From Comamonas halotolerans (GTDB lineage Bacteria; Pseudomonadota; Gammaproteobacteria; Burkholderiales; Burkholderiaceae_C), in NCBI RefSeq assembly GCF_030162935.1, contig NZ_JASAUZ010000015.1:1-37017 (forward strand): a DNA stretch of 37,017 nt, written 5' to 3'. The notes under the pieces are model-generated. The model ran no database searches, was not told the origin of the DNA, and worked only from the letters and a program-made list of their open reading frames with translations. Positions 7,894 through 16,715 of the stretch are shown piece by piece. Both the position numbers and the translations under genes were made by a program. Each line of letters opens with the position of its first letter. The stretch's first letter is position 1.

Positions 7894-8118
7894 TTAAAGT
7901 TGGTTTGCCAGGACCATTTCACGCGCCTGAGAAAGGGCGTATCGTTGGGCTGTGGCAGCATTGTTGAACTGCGGGATAAACCTAAAAATTCGGTCATAGA
8001 CGCCACGTTGGATGGACACAGAGGCCGCAAAATTTCCTTGTGAGTCTTTGTGGCTGTAGGGGGTGACAACGTAGTTGCCCACCTGTTGTTTAATTTTTTT
8101 TGGCAGCATGGAATACAC
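7894..8118 (-). CDS. Small conserved hypothetical protein, 74 aa
   Basis: The sequence (YVVTPYSHKDSQGNFAASVS, then VYDRIFRFIPQF, then ATAQRYALSQAREMV) resembles small hypothetical proteins I know from Comamonadaceae, with a beta-hairpin first half and a helix at the end. No catalytic residues stand out. The start may be the GTG at 8118 or the ATG at 8109; no strong ribosome binding site separates them. It leads the minus-strand group with IF-1 and the RRM protein, so it may share their regulation. Confidence 0.65.
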   Translation of the reverse strand: MYSMLPKKIKQQVGNYVVTPYSHKDSQGNFAASVSIQRGVYDRIFRFIPQFNNAATAQRYALSQAREMVLANQL

Positions 8119-9341
8119 GCATTGGACCCTGTGAAGGTCAAGCGTTGGATAAGTGAATGAGGGGGCTCACTAGGGGTGTGAGGCCTGAGAGATGCAGTCC
8201 AAAAGATCGAGTGGACTGCCTGAATTCGCCGAAGAGGTGTGACGGTAGAGCTCGTTTGTAGAGCTGCCTGCAGCCAAGGGGCTTGAAGTGTCAGACGTGC
8301 GCTAAAGGGCGAACAAATTTTTGCGCATTCCTTGAGTATACCCTAGAAAGAAAATTCATGTTTCACGTTCTATTGGATAGATATTTCATTTTGACTTGGA
8401 TTTTCGGGTCAATGTAGGCAAATACAAAGCCAGCCTGATTCACATTTGTTGAGCCTGTTTGTAGCGCTTTAGGCTTTAAAACTTCACTTTAAAGACTAAC
8501 TACGTGCATCAGTAAAATTTTGAATCCATCCATGCTTCGGTGGCCGGTTCCTAGGGAATGGCTGAAATTCTAGTTCTCATTAGGGCGAGTTTGATGCCGA
8601 CATTTTGAATGTCCAAACTACAAAAACTAGGCTGCTCATTGTTTGAAGGTGGCGAGTGCACGGCATCGTCTAGATAGCAAGCGCTGGACAAACGTTTTTG
8701 GCTTTGGTGTTGTACGGGGCAATGATTTGCACAAGGGCTCCCCAATAAACCTGAATGTGCATGGCGGCATTTAGTACGGGATTGCAGCCCAGGCTGCTGC
8801 ATCGGTAGCGCCAGCAGGGGGTGGATTGCAGAAAGCTCTGTGCAGTACCTCAATGCTGCATCAGACGATGCGTTTGAGACGTGGACGCAAGTGCTGCACC
8901 AAACTCGTAATACAGCCGTTGTGGGATGTCAGCCAATCTCCAATAAAGACCAACCTGCGGCTCATTCTCGGTGGACGTTTCTGAAGCTACGAAGTGCTTA
9001 AAGATTGGCGCTTGCAAGCGCGGCATTCGCCCAAGTGCAGAGTCCGCAAGACCTGCACTGACGAGTTTGTGAAAATTTCACATTCTGAATGCCAGGAGTA
9101 TCGGTGTAAGGAAATGTCTCAATCTTTTGTGGGAGCAACTCTGCAATGTCTATTGAGCTGGCTTTGTTGCAGGGTGGATGCTCCTAAAAGAGGAGATAAA
9201 GCGCAGTTGGAATGGAGGCACTGGAGATCCAGTCGTTACAATCTGTGCTAGTGGTAGGGAAGTGTTAGCTGCAACAGCGGTTCTTAGACTTTCGAACTTC
9301 TTCATGTGAGAATTGCCTGTTGATCCACCGGCTGCGCTTGG
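8119..9341 (+). other. Long gap before the capsule locus, no supported gene
   Basis: About 1.2 kb without a gene I can defend. Open frames such as 8551-8853 (minus) and 8994-9251 (plus) have low-complexity or Cys/Arg-rich translations and no ribosome binding site. A plus-strand frame runs open from about 8720 to 9000 without a good start and may be a decayed gene. The capsule promoter should lie near its right end; I did not see an ops/JUMPstart (GGCGGTAG) motif. Confidence 0.5.
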
Positions 9342-10181
9342 TTGCGCCAAGTATGGCAGCTTAAATTTAGATTGTGGCTAGTGCAATTACCTTTTACGAA
9401 ATTTGATAGGCAGCCTCTTCGATCAGCGCTTTCAGTCTGGAAAGCGCTGTTCTTGCGAGAGATCGCCGTGCGTATGTTTGGTACGCGCATGGCCTGGGTG
9501 TGGCTGGTTCTAGAGCCAGTGGTCCATGTGCTCTGGCTGGTGCTGATCTTCACATTGGTGCGGGTTCGCCATATCGGTGGCATTGAAACCCCACTGTGGA
9601 TTGCCAGCGGCATGCTGGTGTTCATGACCTTCCGTCGAACAGTCACACAAGTGCAAAACGGTGTCGATGCGAGTGGCGCTTTGTTCGCTTACCGCCAGGT
9701 GCGCCCAGCAGATATCGTCTTGGTGCGTGCCGTGGTTGAGGGCTTCACAATGCTGCTCATCAGTATTGCAGTGTTCGGCATTGGTGCCATCGTGGGCTGG
9801 ATGGCTTGGCCGGTAAATGCCTGGGCTGTTTTGGAAGCATTTACCCTGGCCTGGCTATGTGCCATGGGTTTGGGAATGATATTTGGTGTGCTGGCTAAAT
9901 TGGTGCCTGAGATGGAGCGCATCTTCAGCTTCATCATGATGCCGCTGTTGATGATCTCTGGCGTAATTTTTCCGCTTTCAATGGTTCAGCCTCCTTATCT
10001 GGACTGGCTTTTGCTGAACCCTTTGGCGCACGCGATCGAAGCTTCGCGAGTGGGTTTTGCGCCTTATTACCATGCCGTTACTGGGCTGGATCTGGGATAC
10101 GCCTATCAGTGTGCTTTGGTGATGGTCTTTTTGGGACTGGCATTGTTCCGTCGCTTCAATGAGCGCTTGGTCATGCAATAA
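9342..10181 (+). CDS. kpsM: Capsule polysaccharide ABC transporter permease KpsM
   Basis: This is the membrane subunit of the exporter that moves the finished lipid-linked capsule polymer across the inner membrane. The 279-residue protein has the ABC-2 type permease layout: an amphipathic N-terminal helix containing ALFLREIAVRMFGTRMAW, then about six membrane segments (for example WLVLEPVVHVLWLVLIFTLV and MLLISIAVFGIGAIVGWMAW), and the late NPLAHAIEASR motif typical of KpsM/CtrC. E. coli KpsM is 258 residues. The start is uncertain: TTG at 9342 gives this length, and a GTG at 9381 would shorten it by 13 residues. Neither has a clear ribosome binding site. kpsT follows after 12 bases. Confidence 0.92.
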   Translation: MRQVWQLKFRLWLVQLPFTKFDRQPLRSALSVWKALFLREIAVRMFGTRMAWVWLVLEPVVHVLWLVLIFTLVRVRHIGGIETPLWIASGMLVFMTFRRTVTQVQNGVDASGALFAYRQVRPADIVLVRAVVEGFTMLLISIAVFGIGAIVGWMAWPVNAWAVLEAFTLAWLCAMGLGMIFGVLAKLVPEMERIFSFIMMPLLMISGVIFPLSMVQPPYLDWLLLNPLAHAIEASRVGFAPYYHAVTGLDLGYAYQCALVMVFLGLALFRRFNERLVMQ

Positions 10182-10193
10182 AAGGCTGTAGGC

Positions 10194-10868
10194 ATGATTG
10201 AAGTTATAGACGTTCACAAGCGTTATCACACAGACCATGGCATGGGGCCATGGGTGCTGAGAGGGGTCAACCTATGCATTCCCGCCGGGGTCAGTGTGGG
10301 TCTTGTGGGAAGCAATGGTGCTGGTAAGTCCACCCTGCTACGCATCATTGGTGGCGTGGACTACCCCACCAAGGGAGTGGTGAGGCGCCATAGCAAGGTC
10401 TCGTGGCCCATGGGCTTTGGCGGAGGCCTCCAGGGCAGTATGACGGGGCGGCAAAACACCAAGTTTGTTGCGCGCATTCATGGCATGGAGGCAGAAATCC
10501 CTCGCATTCTTGAAGAGGTTCAGGCATTTGCCGAAATTGGCGACGCATTTGATGCCCCCATTAAAACCTACTCCTCCGGCATGAAGTCGCGCCTGCAGTT
10601 TGGCTTGTCGCTGGCATTTGATTTCGATGTGTACATCTCCGACGAAGTGACTGCTGCTGGCGACCGGGCTTTCCAGACCAAGGCCGCCAAGGCATTCAAA
10701 GACAAGGTGGGTAAGGCCAGTGTCATCATGGTTTCGCACAGTGACAGTACCTTGCGAGACTTTTGTCAGGCAGGTGTGTGGTTGCACGGCGGGCAGGCTT
10801 ACTGGTTTGACCATATTGACGAGGCCTTGCGGGCCTATCACGACAGTACTTCCATTGCATCTAAATGA
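10194..10868 (+). CDS. kpsT: Capsule ABC transporter ATP-binding protein KpsT
   Basis: The ATPase pairs with KpsM to power capsule export. The 224-residue protein has Walker A GSNGAGKST (39-47), an ABC signature-type SSGMK (127-131), Walker B VYISDE (146-151) and the switch His in VSHSD (181). The family variant of the signature (YSSGM instead of LSGGQ) is typical of KpsT, CtrD and related polysaccharide exporters. Length matches E. coli KpsT (219). The ATG follows a GTAGGC ribosome binding site. Its stop overlaps the kpsE start by four bases (ATGA), so the two are translationally coupled. Confidence 0.97.
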   Translation: MIEVIDVHKRYHTDHGMGPWVLRGVNLCIPAGVSVGLVGSNGAGKSTLLRIIGGVDYPTKGVVRRHSKVSWPMGFGGGLQGSMTGRQNTKFVARIHGMEAEIPRILEEVQAFAEIGDAFDAPIKTYSSGMKSRLQFGLSLAFDFDVYISDEVTAAGDRAFQTKAAKAFKDKVGKASVIMVSHSDSTLRDFCQAGVWLHGGQAYWFDHIDEALRAYHDSTSIASK

Positions 10869-11989
10869 ATATTGCATCTAACTTGCGCGCTCGCTCCAAA
10901 GAATGGTTGCGCCACTCTCCATTGCGTACATTGACAGCCGTTGCCTGTGTCTGTAGCGCTGTCTACTGGCTCGGTATTGCTTCTGACCGTTATGTTTCCG
11001 AGTCACGACTGATTGTTCAAAGCACCAATCTGCACAGCGGCGCAACCGTGGATCTGGGCAGCCTGATTTCAGGCACCACAGGCGGTAACCGCACAGATCA
11101 GCTTCTGCTGCGTGAACATCTGCGCTCTCCGGATATGGCAGAAAAACTCGATGCAGCGCTTGCATTGCGACAACACTTTGGCGAGCAAGGCGACTGGTTT
11201 ACAAGGCTGTGGAGTGGAGAAGAGGCCACGCGAGAAAACTTCTATAAATACTACTTGAGCCGTGTTCAGGTGGAGTATGACGAGTTTGCCGGTGTTCTGG
11301 TCGTCAAGTCTCAAGCGTATGAACCCGAGAAAGCACAGCAAATCTCCGCCATGCTGGTCAAGGAGGGTGAGCGCTTCATGAACCAGATGGCGCATGCCAT
11401 CGCTCAGGACCAGGTCATTTTTCTGGAAGGTCAGGTGCAGGCCTTAAACAGCAAGGTGCAGTCTTCACGTCGCGCATTGCTTGAATTCCAGGAGAAGAAA
11501 GGATTGATTTCTCCAGAGGCGGCTGCGCAAGTCATTGGCACCATTGTTGCGAACCTGCAAGGGCAATTGGTGGACTTGCAAGCTCAGCGTGCAGCCATGC
11601 AGGCGTATCTGGTGGCAGACCATCCGAATATTGTTCTGCTCAACCAGCGGATTGAAGCCATTGACAAACAAATTGCGCAGGAGCAAGCCAAATTGGCAGC
11701 TCCTGGCGGCAAAACACTGAACCGCACCGCCGAAGCATTTGCGCAGTTGGAGCTGCAATCCAAGTTTGATCTGGATATGTACAAAACCGCTTTGACCGCG
11801 CTTGAGCAGGGCCGTCTGGAAGCGACGCGCACGCTAAAAAAAGTTTCTGTGCTTCAGCAACCTAATTTGCCGCAGGAGGCAATCGAACCTCGCCGCGTCT
11901 ATAACACCAGCGTTTGGGTCATTGCCATCCTGCTGCTTGCCGGCTTGTCGCACCTGTTGCTGGCCATTGTGCGTGACCATAGAGAGTAA
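10865..11989 (+). CDS. kpsE: Capsule export inner-membrane protein KpsE (PCP family)
   Basis: KpsE is the polysaccharide co-polymerase-like protein that bridges the inner-membrane exporter and the KpsD outer-membrane channel. The 374-residue protein has a membrane segment near each end (about 18-36, TLTAVACVCSAVYWLGIAS; about 346-366, SVWVIAILLLAGLSHLLLA) and a large periplasmic part. A long coiled-coil stretch (about 175-330, rich in Gln, Ala and Leu) is typical of the family. Length is close to E. coli KpsE (382). It overlaps kpsT by four bases and is followed by a 210-base gap before kpsD. Confidence 0.93.
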   Translation: MNIASNLRARSKEWLRHSPLRTLTAVACVCSAVYWLGIASDRYVSESRLIVQSTNLHSGATVDLGSLISGTTGGNRTDQLLLREHLRSPDMAEKLDAALALRQHFGEQGDWFTRLWSGEEATRENFYKYYLSRVQVEYDEFAGVLVVKSQAYEPEKAQQISAMLVKEGERFMNQMAHAIAQDQVIFLEGQVQALNSKVQSSRRALLEFQEKKGLISPEAAAQVIGTIVANLQGQLVDLQAQRAAMQAYLVADHPNIVLLNQRIEAIDKQIAQEQAKLAAPGGKTLNRTAEAFAQLELQSKFDLDMYKTALTALEQGRLEATRTLKKVSVLQQPNLPQEAIEPRRVYNTSVWVIAILLLAGLSHLLLAIVRDHRE

Positions 11990-12199
11990 GAGCTGGCCTT
12001 TGGGCCATGAAAAAAACTATGCACCAGAGTGTCTGGAAATACATAGCAGCCCATGGCTGAAGCGCATAACTGGCCTGATGATTTTTATGGCTTGCGAGTC
12101 TCTATCTGCAAGCCTTCACCTACAGAATTACAGAACCGCAAAATGAAGATGACTTCCACTCCAGCAGCTGTACATCTGGATGTATTTAGGGGGAAAAAA

Positions 12200-14029
12200 A
12201 TGAGCAATCAACACGCCTTCAGTGGCTGCACCATGGCTGTGCTGCTGGCACTGAGTATGTTCCACCCGCAAGCCTGGGCGCAATTTGATTTCAATGCCGC
12301 TCAGACCATGGGCGCTCACGGTGCGGCAAGTAATAGCAACTCCTCAAATCCTTCATCAGCTTCTGTGCTGCCGCCAGTCACGCCCAGCGGAGCACTGCCT
12401 TCGTCTGACAAAGGCATTTACAGCGGGCCATACAACGGCCAGGCAAATACTGCTTCTGCAAGAGCGCCACAAGCTCACGGCTCGTTGTCATTACAGCCCG
12501 TGCAGACCCAAGACCAGATCAACAACCAGGCCAGCGATGTTTTTGGCGCGCAGTTGTTTACAGGCGCATTCAGCCAGCCGGGTGCAACGCAGTTCAACCC
12601 AGATTACGCCATTGCAATTGGTGACCAGATTCAGGTCAGACTTTGGGGTGCATTCACTTTTGAGCAGGCCTTGACGGTAGATCCGCGAGGCAACATCTTT
12701 CTGCCGCATGCGGGCCCTGTGAACGTCTTGGGTGTGCGCAACAAGGAGCTGGAAGCTGTGGTGCAGAACGCCGTACGGCGCACATTCCGCAACAATGTCA
12801 GCAGCTATGCCAGTCTGGCTGCTGCACAACCAGTGCGCGTATTTGTAGGTGGTAACGTCAACCGCCCCGGCTTGTATAACGGCACCAGCATGGACAGTGT
12901 GTTGCGTTACCTGGATATGGCTGGTGGTGTAGATCCAGAGCGCGGTAGCTACCTGCAAGTGCAAGTCAAGCGTGGCCAAACTGTCAAGGCCACGGTGAAC
13001 CTGTATGACTTTTTGCTGCATGGAACCATGCCCATGGTGCAGCTTGCCGATGGCGATGTGATCTTTGTGCCACCACATGCCCAGCGTGTGAGTGTGAAGG
13101 GCTTGGTCGCCAACGCGAAACGTTTTGAATTTACAGGGCAGCAGCAAACGGTAGCGCAGTTGATGGCACTGGCCAAACCTTCAGCTCTGGCAACACATGT
13201 GCGTGTGGTACGTAATACAGGCAGCGTGCGCAATGCCGAGTATTACCCGCTGAGTGAAGCGAACAACGTCATGCTGGCTGATGGCGATGAGCTGTCATTC
13301 ACCGCAGATAAAAAGCCCGGAACCATCACCGTTCGCGTGGAAGGTGAGCACGACAGCGCGCAGGAATATGTGCTGCCCTATGGCACGGCCATGGGTACGC
13401 TGCTGGATCAAATTCACGCCAGCGCAAATTCAGACATGGCAAGCGTGCAACTCTTCCGTGAGAGTGTGAAAGTACGCCAAAAGGAAATGCTGCTCACCAG
13501 CTTGCATAACCTGGAAATGAGCTTGCTCACTGCCCGAAGTGGCAGCAGCGACGAAGCCCGTCTGCGTAAAGACGAAGCAGAACTGACCCTGCAATGGGTG
13601 CAGCGCGCCAAAGAAATTGAACCTGTTGGCCAAGTGCAAATTGCCAAGGCCACGCAGCTGAGCAGCATGCTGCTGGAAAACGGGGATGTGATTCGCATTC
13701 CTCGCAAAGACGATCTGGTTCTGGTGAGTGGCGAAGTCTTGTTCCCGAATGCTGTGGCCTATGAAGCCAATATGAGCATGGAGGATTACATCAACCGTGC
13801 AGGCGGTTTTACGCAGATGGCTGACAACGCACGCGTGGTAGTGGCCCGCCGCGATGGATCGTTTGAACAAGTTAATACCAAGCGTCTATTCGCCAATGCA
13901 GATATCAGTGCGGGTGATCAGATTCTGGTTTTACCCAAGGTGGATGAGAAGAAACGCCAGTTCTGGAAGGACATGACGCAAATCATCTATCAGATCGCTG
14001 TGAGTGCGAAAGTTGTTTTTGGATTGTGA
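12200..14029 (+). CDS. kpsD: Capsule export outer-membrane/periplasmic protein KpsD
   Basis: KpsD is the polysaccharide export protein that carries capsule through the periplasm and outer membrane. The frame is open from 12053, but the ATG at 12200 has a purine-rich AGGGGGAAAAAA leader and begins a good signal peptide ([12 protein letters not shown]..., cleavage near QAWA-QF, residue ~27). That gives 609 residues, against 558 in E. coli. The poly-export domain starts near residue 135 ([20 protein letters not shown]). SLBB-type beta-grasp repeats follow ([47 protein letters not shown]). There is no lipobox Cys at the cleavage site. It ends 14 bases before wecB, where base composition changes sharply. 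Confidence 0.94.
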   Translation: MSNQHAFSGCTMAVLLALSMFHPQAWAQFDFNAAQTMGAHGAASNSNSSNPSSASVLPPVTPSGALPSSDKGIYSGPYNGQANTASARAPQAHGSLSLQPVQTQDQINNQASDVFGAQLFTGAFSQPGATQFNPDYAIAIGDQIQVRLWGAFTFEQALTVDPRGNIFLPHAGPVNVLGVRNKELEAVVQNAVRRTFRNNVSSYASLAAAQPVRVFVGGNVNRPGLYNGTSMDSVLRYLDMAGGVDPERGSYLQVQVKRGQTVKATVNLYDFLLHGTMPMVQLADGDVIFVPPHAQRVSVKGLVANAKRFEFTGQQQTVAQLMALAKPSALATHVRVVRNTGSVRNAEYYPLSEANNVMLADGDELSFTADKKPGTITVRVEGEHDSAQEYVLPYGTAMGTLLDQIHASANSDMASVQLFRESVKVRQKEMLLTSLHNLEMSLLTARSGSSDEARLRKDEAELTLQWVQRAKEIEPVGQVQIAKATQLSSMLLENGDVIRIPRKDDLVLVSGEVLFPNAVAYEANMSMEDYINRAGGFTQMADNARVVVARRDGSFEQVNTKRLFANADISAGDQILVLPKVDEKKRQFWKDMTQIIYQIAVSAKVVFGL

Positions 14030-14043
14030 GGAAAATTGAAGTT

Positions 14044-15168
14044 ATGAAAAAAGTTTTAACTGTCTTTGGTACTCGCCCTGAAGCCATTAAAATGGCTCCA
14101 TTGGTTACTGAACTTAAAAAATCAAAGAAAATTGAATCTAAAGTCTGTGTCACAGCGCAACATAGACAAATGCTCGATCAGGTTCTAGAATTATTTGAAA
14201 TAAATGCAGAATATGATTTGGATATTATGAAACCAAATCAGACATTAAGTCAAATAACTAGCTCTATATTGCTTGGGATTAATTCTGTCCTTGAGGATTT
14301 CAACCCGGATATTATTTTAGTTCATGGGGACACATCTACTACTTTTGCGGCCTCTTTAGCTGCTTATTTTAAAAAAATACCTGTGGGTCATGTCGAGGCG
14401 GGCCTTCGAACTTCTAATATTTATTCTCCTTGGCCAGAAGAAGGTAATCGAAGATTAACGGCAGTGCTTTCTAAATTCCATTTTGCACCAACTGAAAACT
14501 CGAGAATGAACTTGTTAAGTGAAGGTGTCGATTCTGATGCAATTGTGGTTACAGGGAACACTGTTATAGATGCTCTTGTTGCTGTTAGAGATAAAATTAT
14601 CAAAAATAAAGAATATTTAGCAAAATTGCAGAAAAGTTTTCAATTTTTACGACCTGAGTCAAGAATGATTTTAATTACAGGTCACCGCCGTGAAAATTTT
14701 GGTGATGGTTTTGAGCGTATATGCATGGCAATTAAGCAATTGGCAGAATTGAGAAGTGATGTTGATTTTGTATACCCCGTGCACCTCAATCCAAATGTAA
14801 GAGATCCTGTGCATAGAATCTTAGGTAACAAAAAAAATATTTTCTTAATTGATCCACAGGACTATTTGCCATTTGTATATCTTATGAATCAGTCTTACCT
14901 AATTTTGACTGACTCTGGTGGTATTCAAGAAGAGGCTCCTTCTCTAGGTAAGCCAGTTCTTGTTATGAGAGATTCAACGGAGCGTCCGGAAGCTGTTGCT
15001 GCCGGGACTGTGAAGTTAGTTGGCACAGATGTTGAATTGATTAAAAAAGAAATTTTACATTTGCTTGATGATAAAGAATATTATCATGGAATGTCGTTCG
15101 CCCATAATCCCTATGGTGATGGTAATGCTGCCAAGAAAATAGTCGAAATTTTGGAATCTGGCATTTAA
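14044..15168 (+). CDS. wecB: UDP-N-acetylglucosamine 2-epimerase (non-hydrolysing)
   Basis: The enzyme interconverts UDP-GlcNAc and UDP-ManNAc in the cytoplasm and so supplies a ManNAc-type precursor for the capsule repeat. The 374-residue length matches WecB (376). Motifs include the N-terminal [12 protein letters not shown] (9-20), HVEAGLRT with the catalytic-region acid, TGHRRENFG, and the nucleotide-binding [16 protein letters not shown] near residue 290. I use the ATG at 14044 (MKKVLTVFG...), preceded by GAGGAAA; a GTG at 14026 overlaps the kpsD stop and is less likely. From here the DNA is AT-rich, unlike kpsD. No dehydrogenase (WecC) or NeuB/NeuA gene is nearby, so the sugar probably stays ManNAc or is processed elsewhere. 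Confidence 0.95.
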   Translation: MKKVLTVFGTRPEAIKMAPLVTELKKSKKIESKVCVTAQHRQMLDQVLELFEINAEYDLDIMKPNQTLSQITSSILLGINSVLEDFNPDIILVHGDTSTTFAASLAAYFKKIPVGHVEAGLRTSNIYSPWPEEGNRRLTAVLSKFHFAPTENSRMNLLSEGVDSDAIVVTGNTVIDALVAVRDKIIKNKEYLAKLQKSFQFLRPESRMILITGHRRENFGDGFERICMAIKQLAELRSDVDFVYPVHLNPNVRDPVHRILGNKKNIFLIDPQDYLPFVYLMNQSYLILTDSGGIQEEAPSLGKPVLVMRDSTERPEAVAAGTVKLVGTDVELIKKEILHLLDDKEYYHGMSFAHNPYGDGNAAKKIVEILESGI

Positions 15169-15187
15169 TATTTATTAGAGTTAAATT

Positions 15188-16714
15188 ATGATTTTATTTG
15201 CAGATGATTTCAATTTCAAAGAAAAGAATTTCCAAACTCTTTTTGACTTCCTAAATAAAAATAATATTAAGTTTGTTTTTGATAATTTCAATGCAGACTT
15301 GAAAAAATCATGGGGTAATTATGAGGATGGATATTTTGAGGGTAAATTTTCTGTTGATATAGAAGATTTTAATCATAAATTCAATTTCCAAGAAATTGCT
15401 AGAGATGAGTTTCTCAGCGCATTTATTATAAAATCTGACTTTCTTTCTTCTGAAATGTCCTCAGAAGAAGAGTTGCAAAAATTTCTGGAGAAGAAATATC
15501 CTCTTGAGTATGAATTGTGTATCAAAGCAGCACATTTTTGGGTCGAATATTGGCTTGATACTTTAAGAAATAAAAATTTAGATTCAGTCATTGTTTTTGG
15601 AGGGAATTTAATATATTCAAAGGCCCTTCTAAAAGTTGCGGAATTTCTTTCTTTGAAATGTTTTGTTGTGGAACATTTTTATACTGGGAATGATTTCTAT
15701 TTTGAAAATAGGTATACTCCGATACCGAACAACTCTCATCTTAGATCAAAAAGGTTCTTTAATAATCTTGCTAAGTCGAATTTTGGATTTCTATCAAAAA
15801 TTTCTAACCAAAATAATAAAAATGTCAAACAGCCTGCCTATAAAAACATGGCTGTCCAAGACTATATTCTTTTGCTATGTCAAGTTCCTAATGATTTTTC
15901 CATATTGTCTCCTTGGAATAAAAGGAAAAACACTGTTTTATTTTATAAGGAAATAATACAAGAGCTGCTTGTTAAAACTAATAAGAATATTATTATAAAA
16001 GTTCACCCATATGAGCGTGTTAAGAATAAAAATGGCTCCAGAAATACATATGATGAACTTAATACATATATTTCTTCACTGATTATTAATGAGGCAAATA
16101 GAGTCTTCTTAGTTGAAGACTTTTCACTTGAAGGTTTAATTCAAGGATGTGATTTTGCGGTCACCTTAAACTCTCAGGCCGGATTAGATGTTGTTCGATT
16201 GGGTAAGAAGCTCGTGTGTTTCGGCGAACCATTCTATGGGCGCCATGGATTTACATATGATTTAACTGATGTTAGTGAACTAGATAAATTTTTAAAAGAA
16301 AAGAATAATTTTGAATTCTTCTTTGAGGAATACAATAAATTTATGTCTGCTGCGTTTGATCATTTAATTGGGTTGGATGAAACATTTAAATTGAATTATT
16401 TATTCGGTATTGAATCTGGCATAATTGAGAAAAATCAAAAAAAAATAACCCACACTACAACTAAACCTCAGGTGGTTGCTAAACCTCAGGTGGTTGCTAA
16501 ACCTCAGGTGGTTGCTAAACCTCAGGTGGTTGCTAAACCTCAGGTGGTGGTTAAAGCAGTGAAAATTGAAGGCGAAGATGCAATTTTTAATAAATCAAAA
16601 AATAAGAATTCGGATCGACGTAAAAGATTATTAAGAAAATTTAAAAATGATCCTAAAAGATTTTTTGAAGATAGTCAAAATCCATTTTTTCGCTTTATTG
16701 GGAAGATGATCTGA
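15188..16714 (+). CDS. KpsC/KpsS-like capsule synthesis protein with C-terminal tandem repeat
   Basis: The 508-residue protein resembles the Capsule_synth (KpsC/KpsS) fold. It has IIIKVHPYERV (268-277), then a catalytic-half region VEDFSLEGLIQGCDFAVTLNSQAGLDVV (309-336) and LVCFGEPFYGRHGFTYD (342-358), which parallels the family's KTHP, SSTMGFEAL and CFGxPFYAGWG motifs. It is probably a glycosyltransferase working on the repeat unit or linker, but the acceptor is unknown. After the domain comes a low-complexity hinge with five copies of the six-residue unit KPQVVA (426-455), then a Lys/Arg-rich tail. It is AT-rich, 19 bases after wecB, and 1 base before the next gene. The divergent motifs mean that the family link is likely but not certain. 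Confidence 0.7.
   Translation: MILFADDFNFKEKNFQTLFDFLNKNNIKFVFDNFNADLKKSWGNYEDGYFEGKFSVDIEDFNHKFNFQEIARDEFLSAFIIKSDFLSSEMSSEEELQKFLEKKYPLEYELCIKAAHFWVEYWLDTLRNKNLDSVIVFGGNLIYSKALLKVAEFLSLKCFVVEHFYTGNDFYFENRYTPIPNNSHLRSKRFFNNLAKSNFGFLSKISNQNNKNVKQPAYKNMAVQDYILLLCQVPNDFSILSPWNKRKNTVLFYKEIIQELLVKTNKNIIIKVHPYERVKNKNGSRNTYDELNTYISSLIINEANRVFLVEDFSLEGLIQGCDFAVTLNSQAGLDVVRLGKKLVCFGEPFYGRHGFTYDLTDVSELDKFLKEKNNFEFFFEEYNKFMSAAFDHLIGLDETFKLNYLFGIESGIIEKNQKKITHTTTKPQVVAKPQVVAKPQVVAKPQVVAKPQVVVKAVKIEGEDAIFNKSKNKNSDRRKRLLRKFKNDPKRFFEDSQNPFFRFIGKMI
16461..16550 (+). repeat. Five tandem copies of an 18-bp unit
   Basis: Unit CTAAACCTCAGGTGGTTG occurs five times head to tail; the first four are identical and the fifth differs by one base near its end. 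It is in frame (one unit is KPQVVA), so copy-number change would lengthen or shorten the hinge without breaking the protein. A nine-A run sits just before it (16437-16445). Confidence 0.97.
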
Positions 16715-16715
16715 A

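Noticed and set aside
9160..9171. GGCTTTGTTGCA motif resembling an IS end
   Set aside because: No matching opposite end or transposase piece nearby; a 12-base match can be chance.
12491..13147. Minus-strand frame of 218 codons inside kpsD
   Set aside because: Shadow of the SLBB/export gene; no ribosome binding site and no recognisable domain.
16461..16550. CRISPR-like array
   Set aside because: The units are directly tandem with no spacers, in frame inside a coding gene, and not palindromic.
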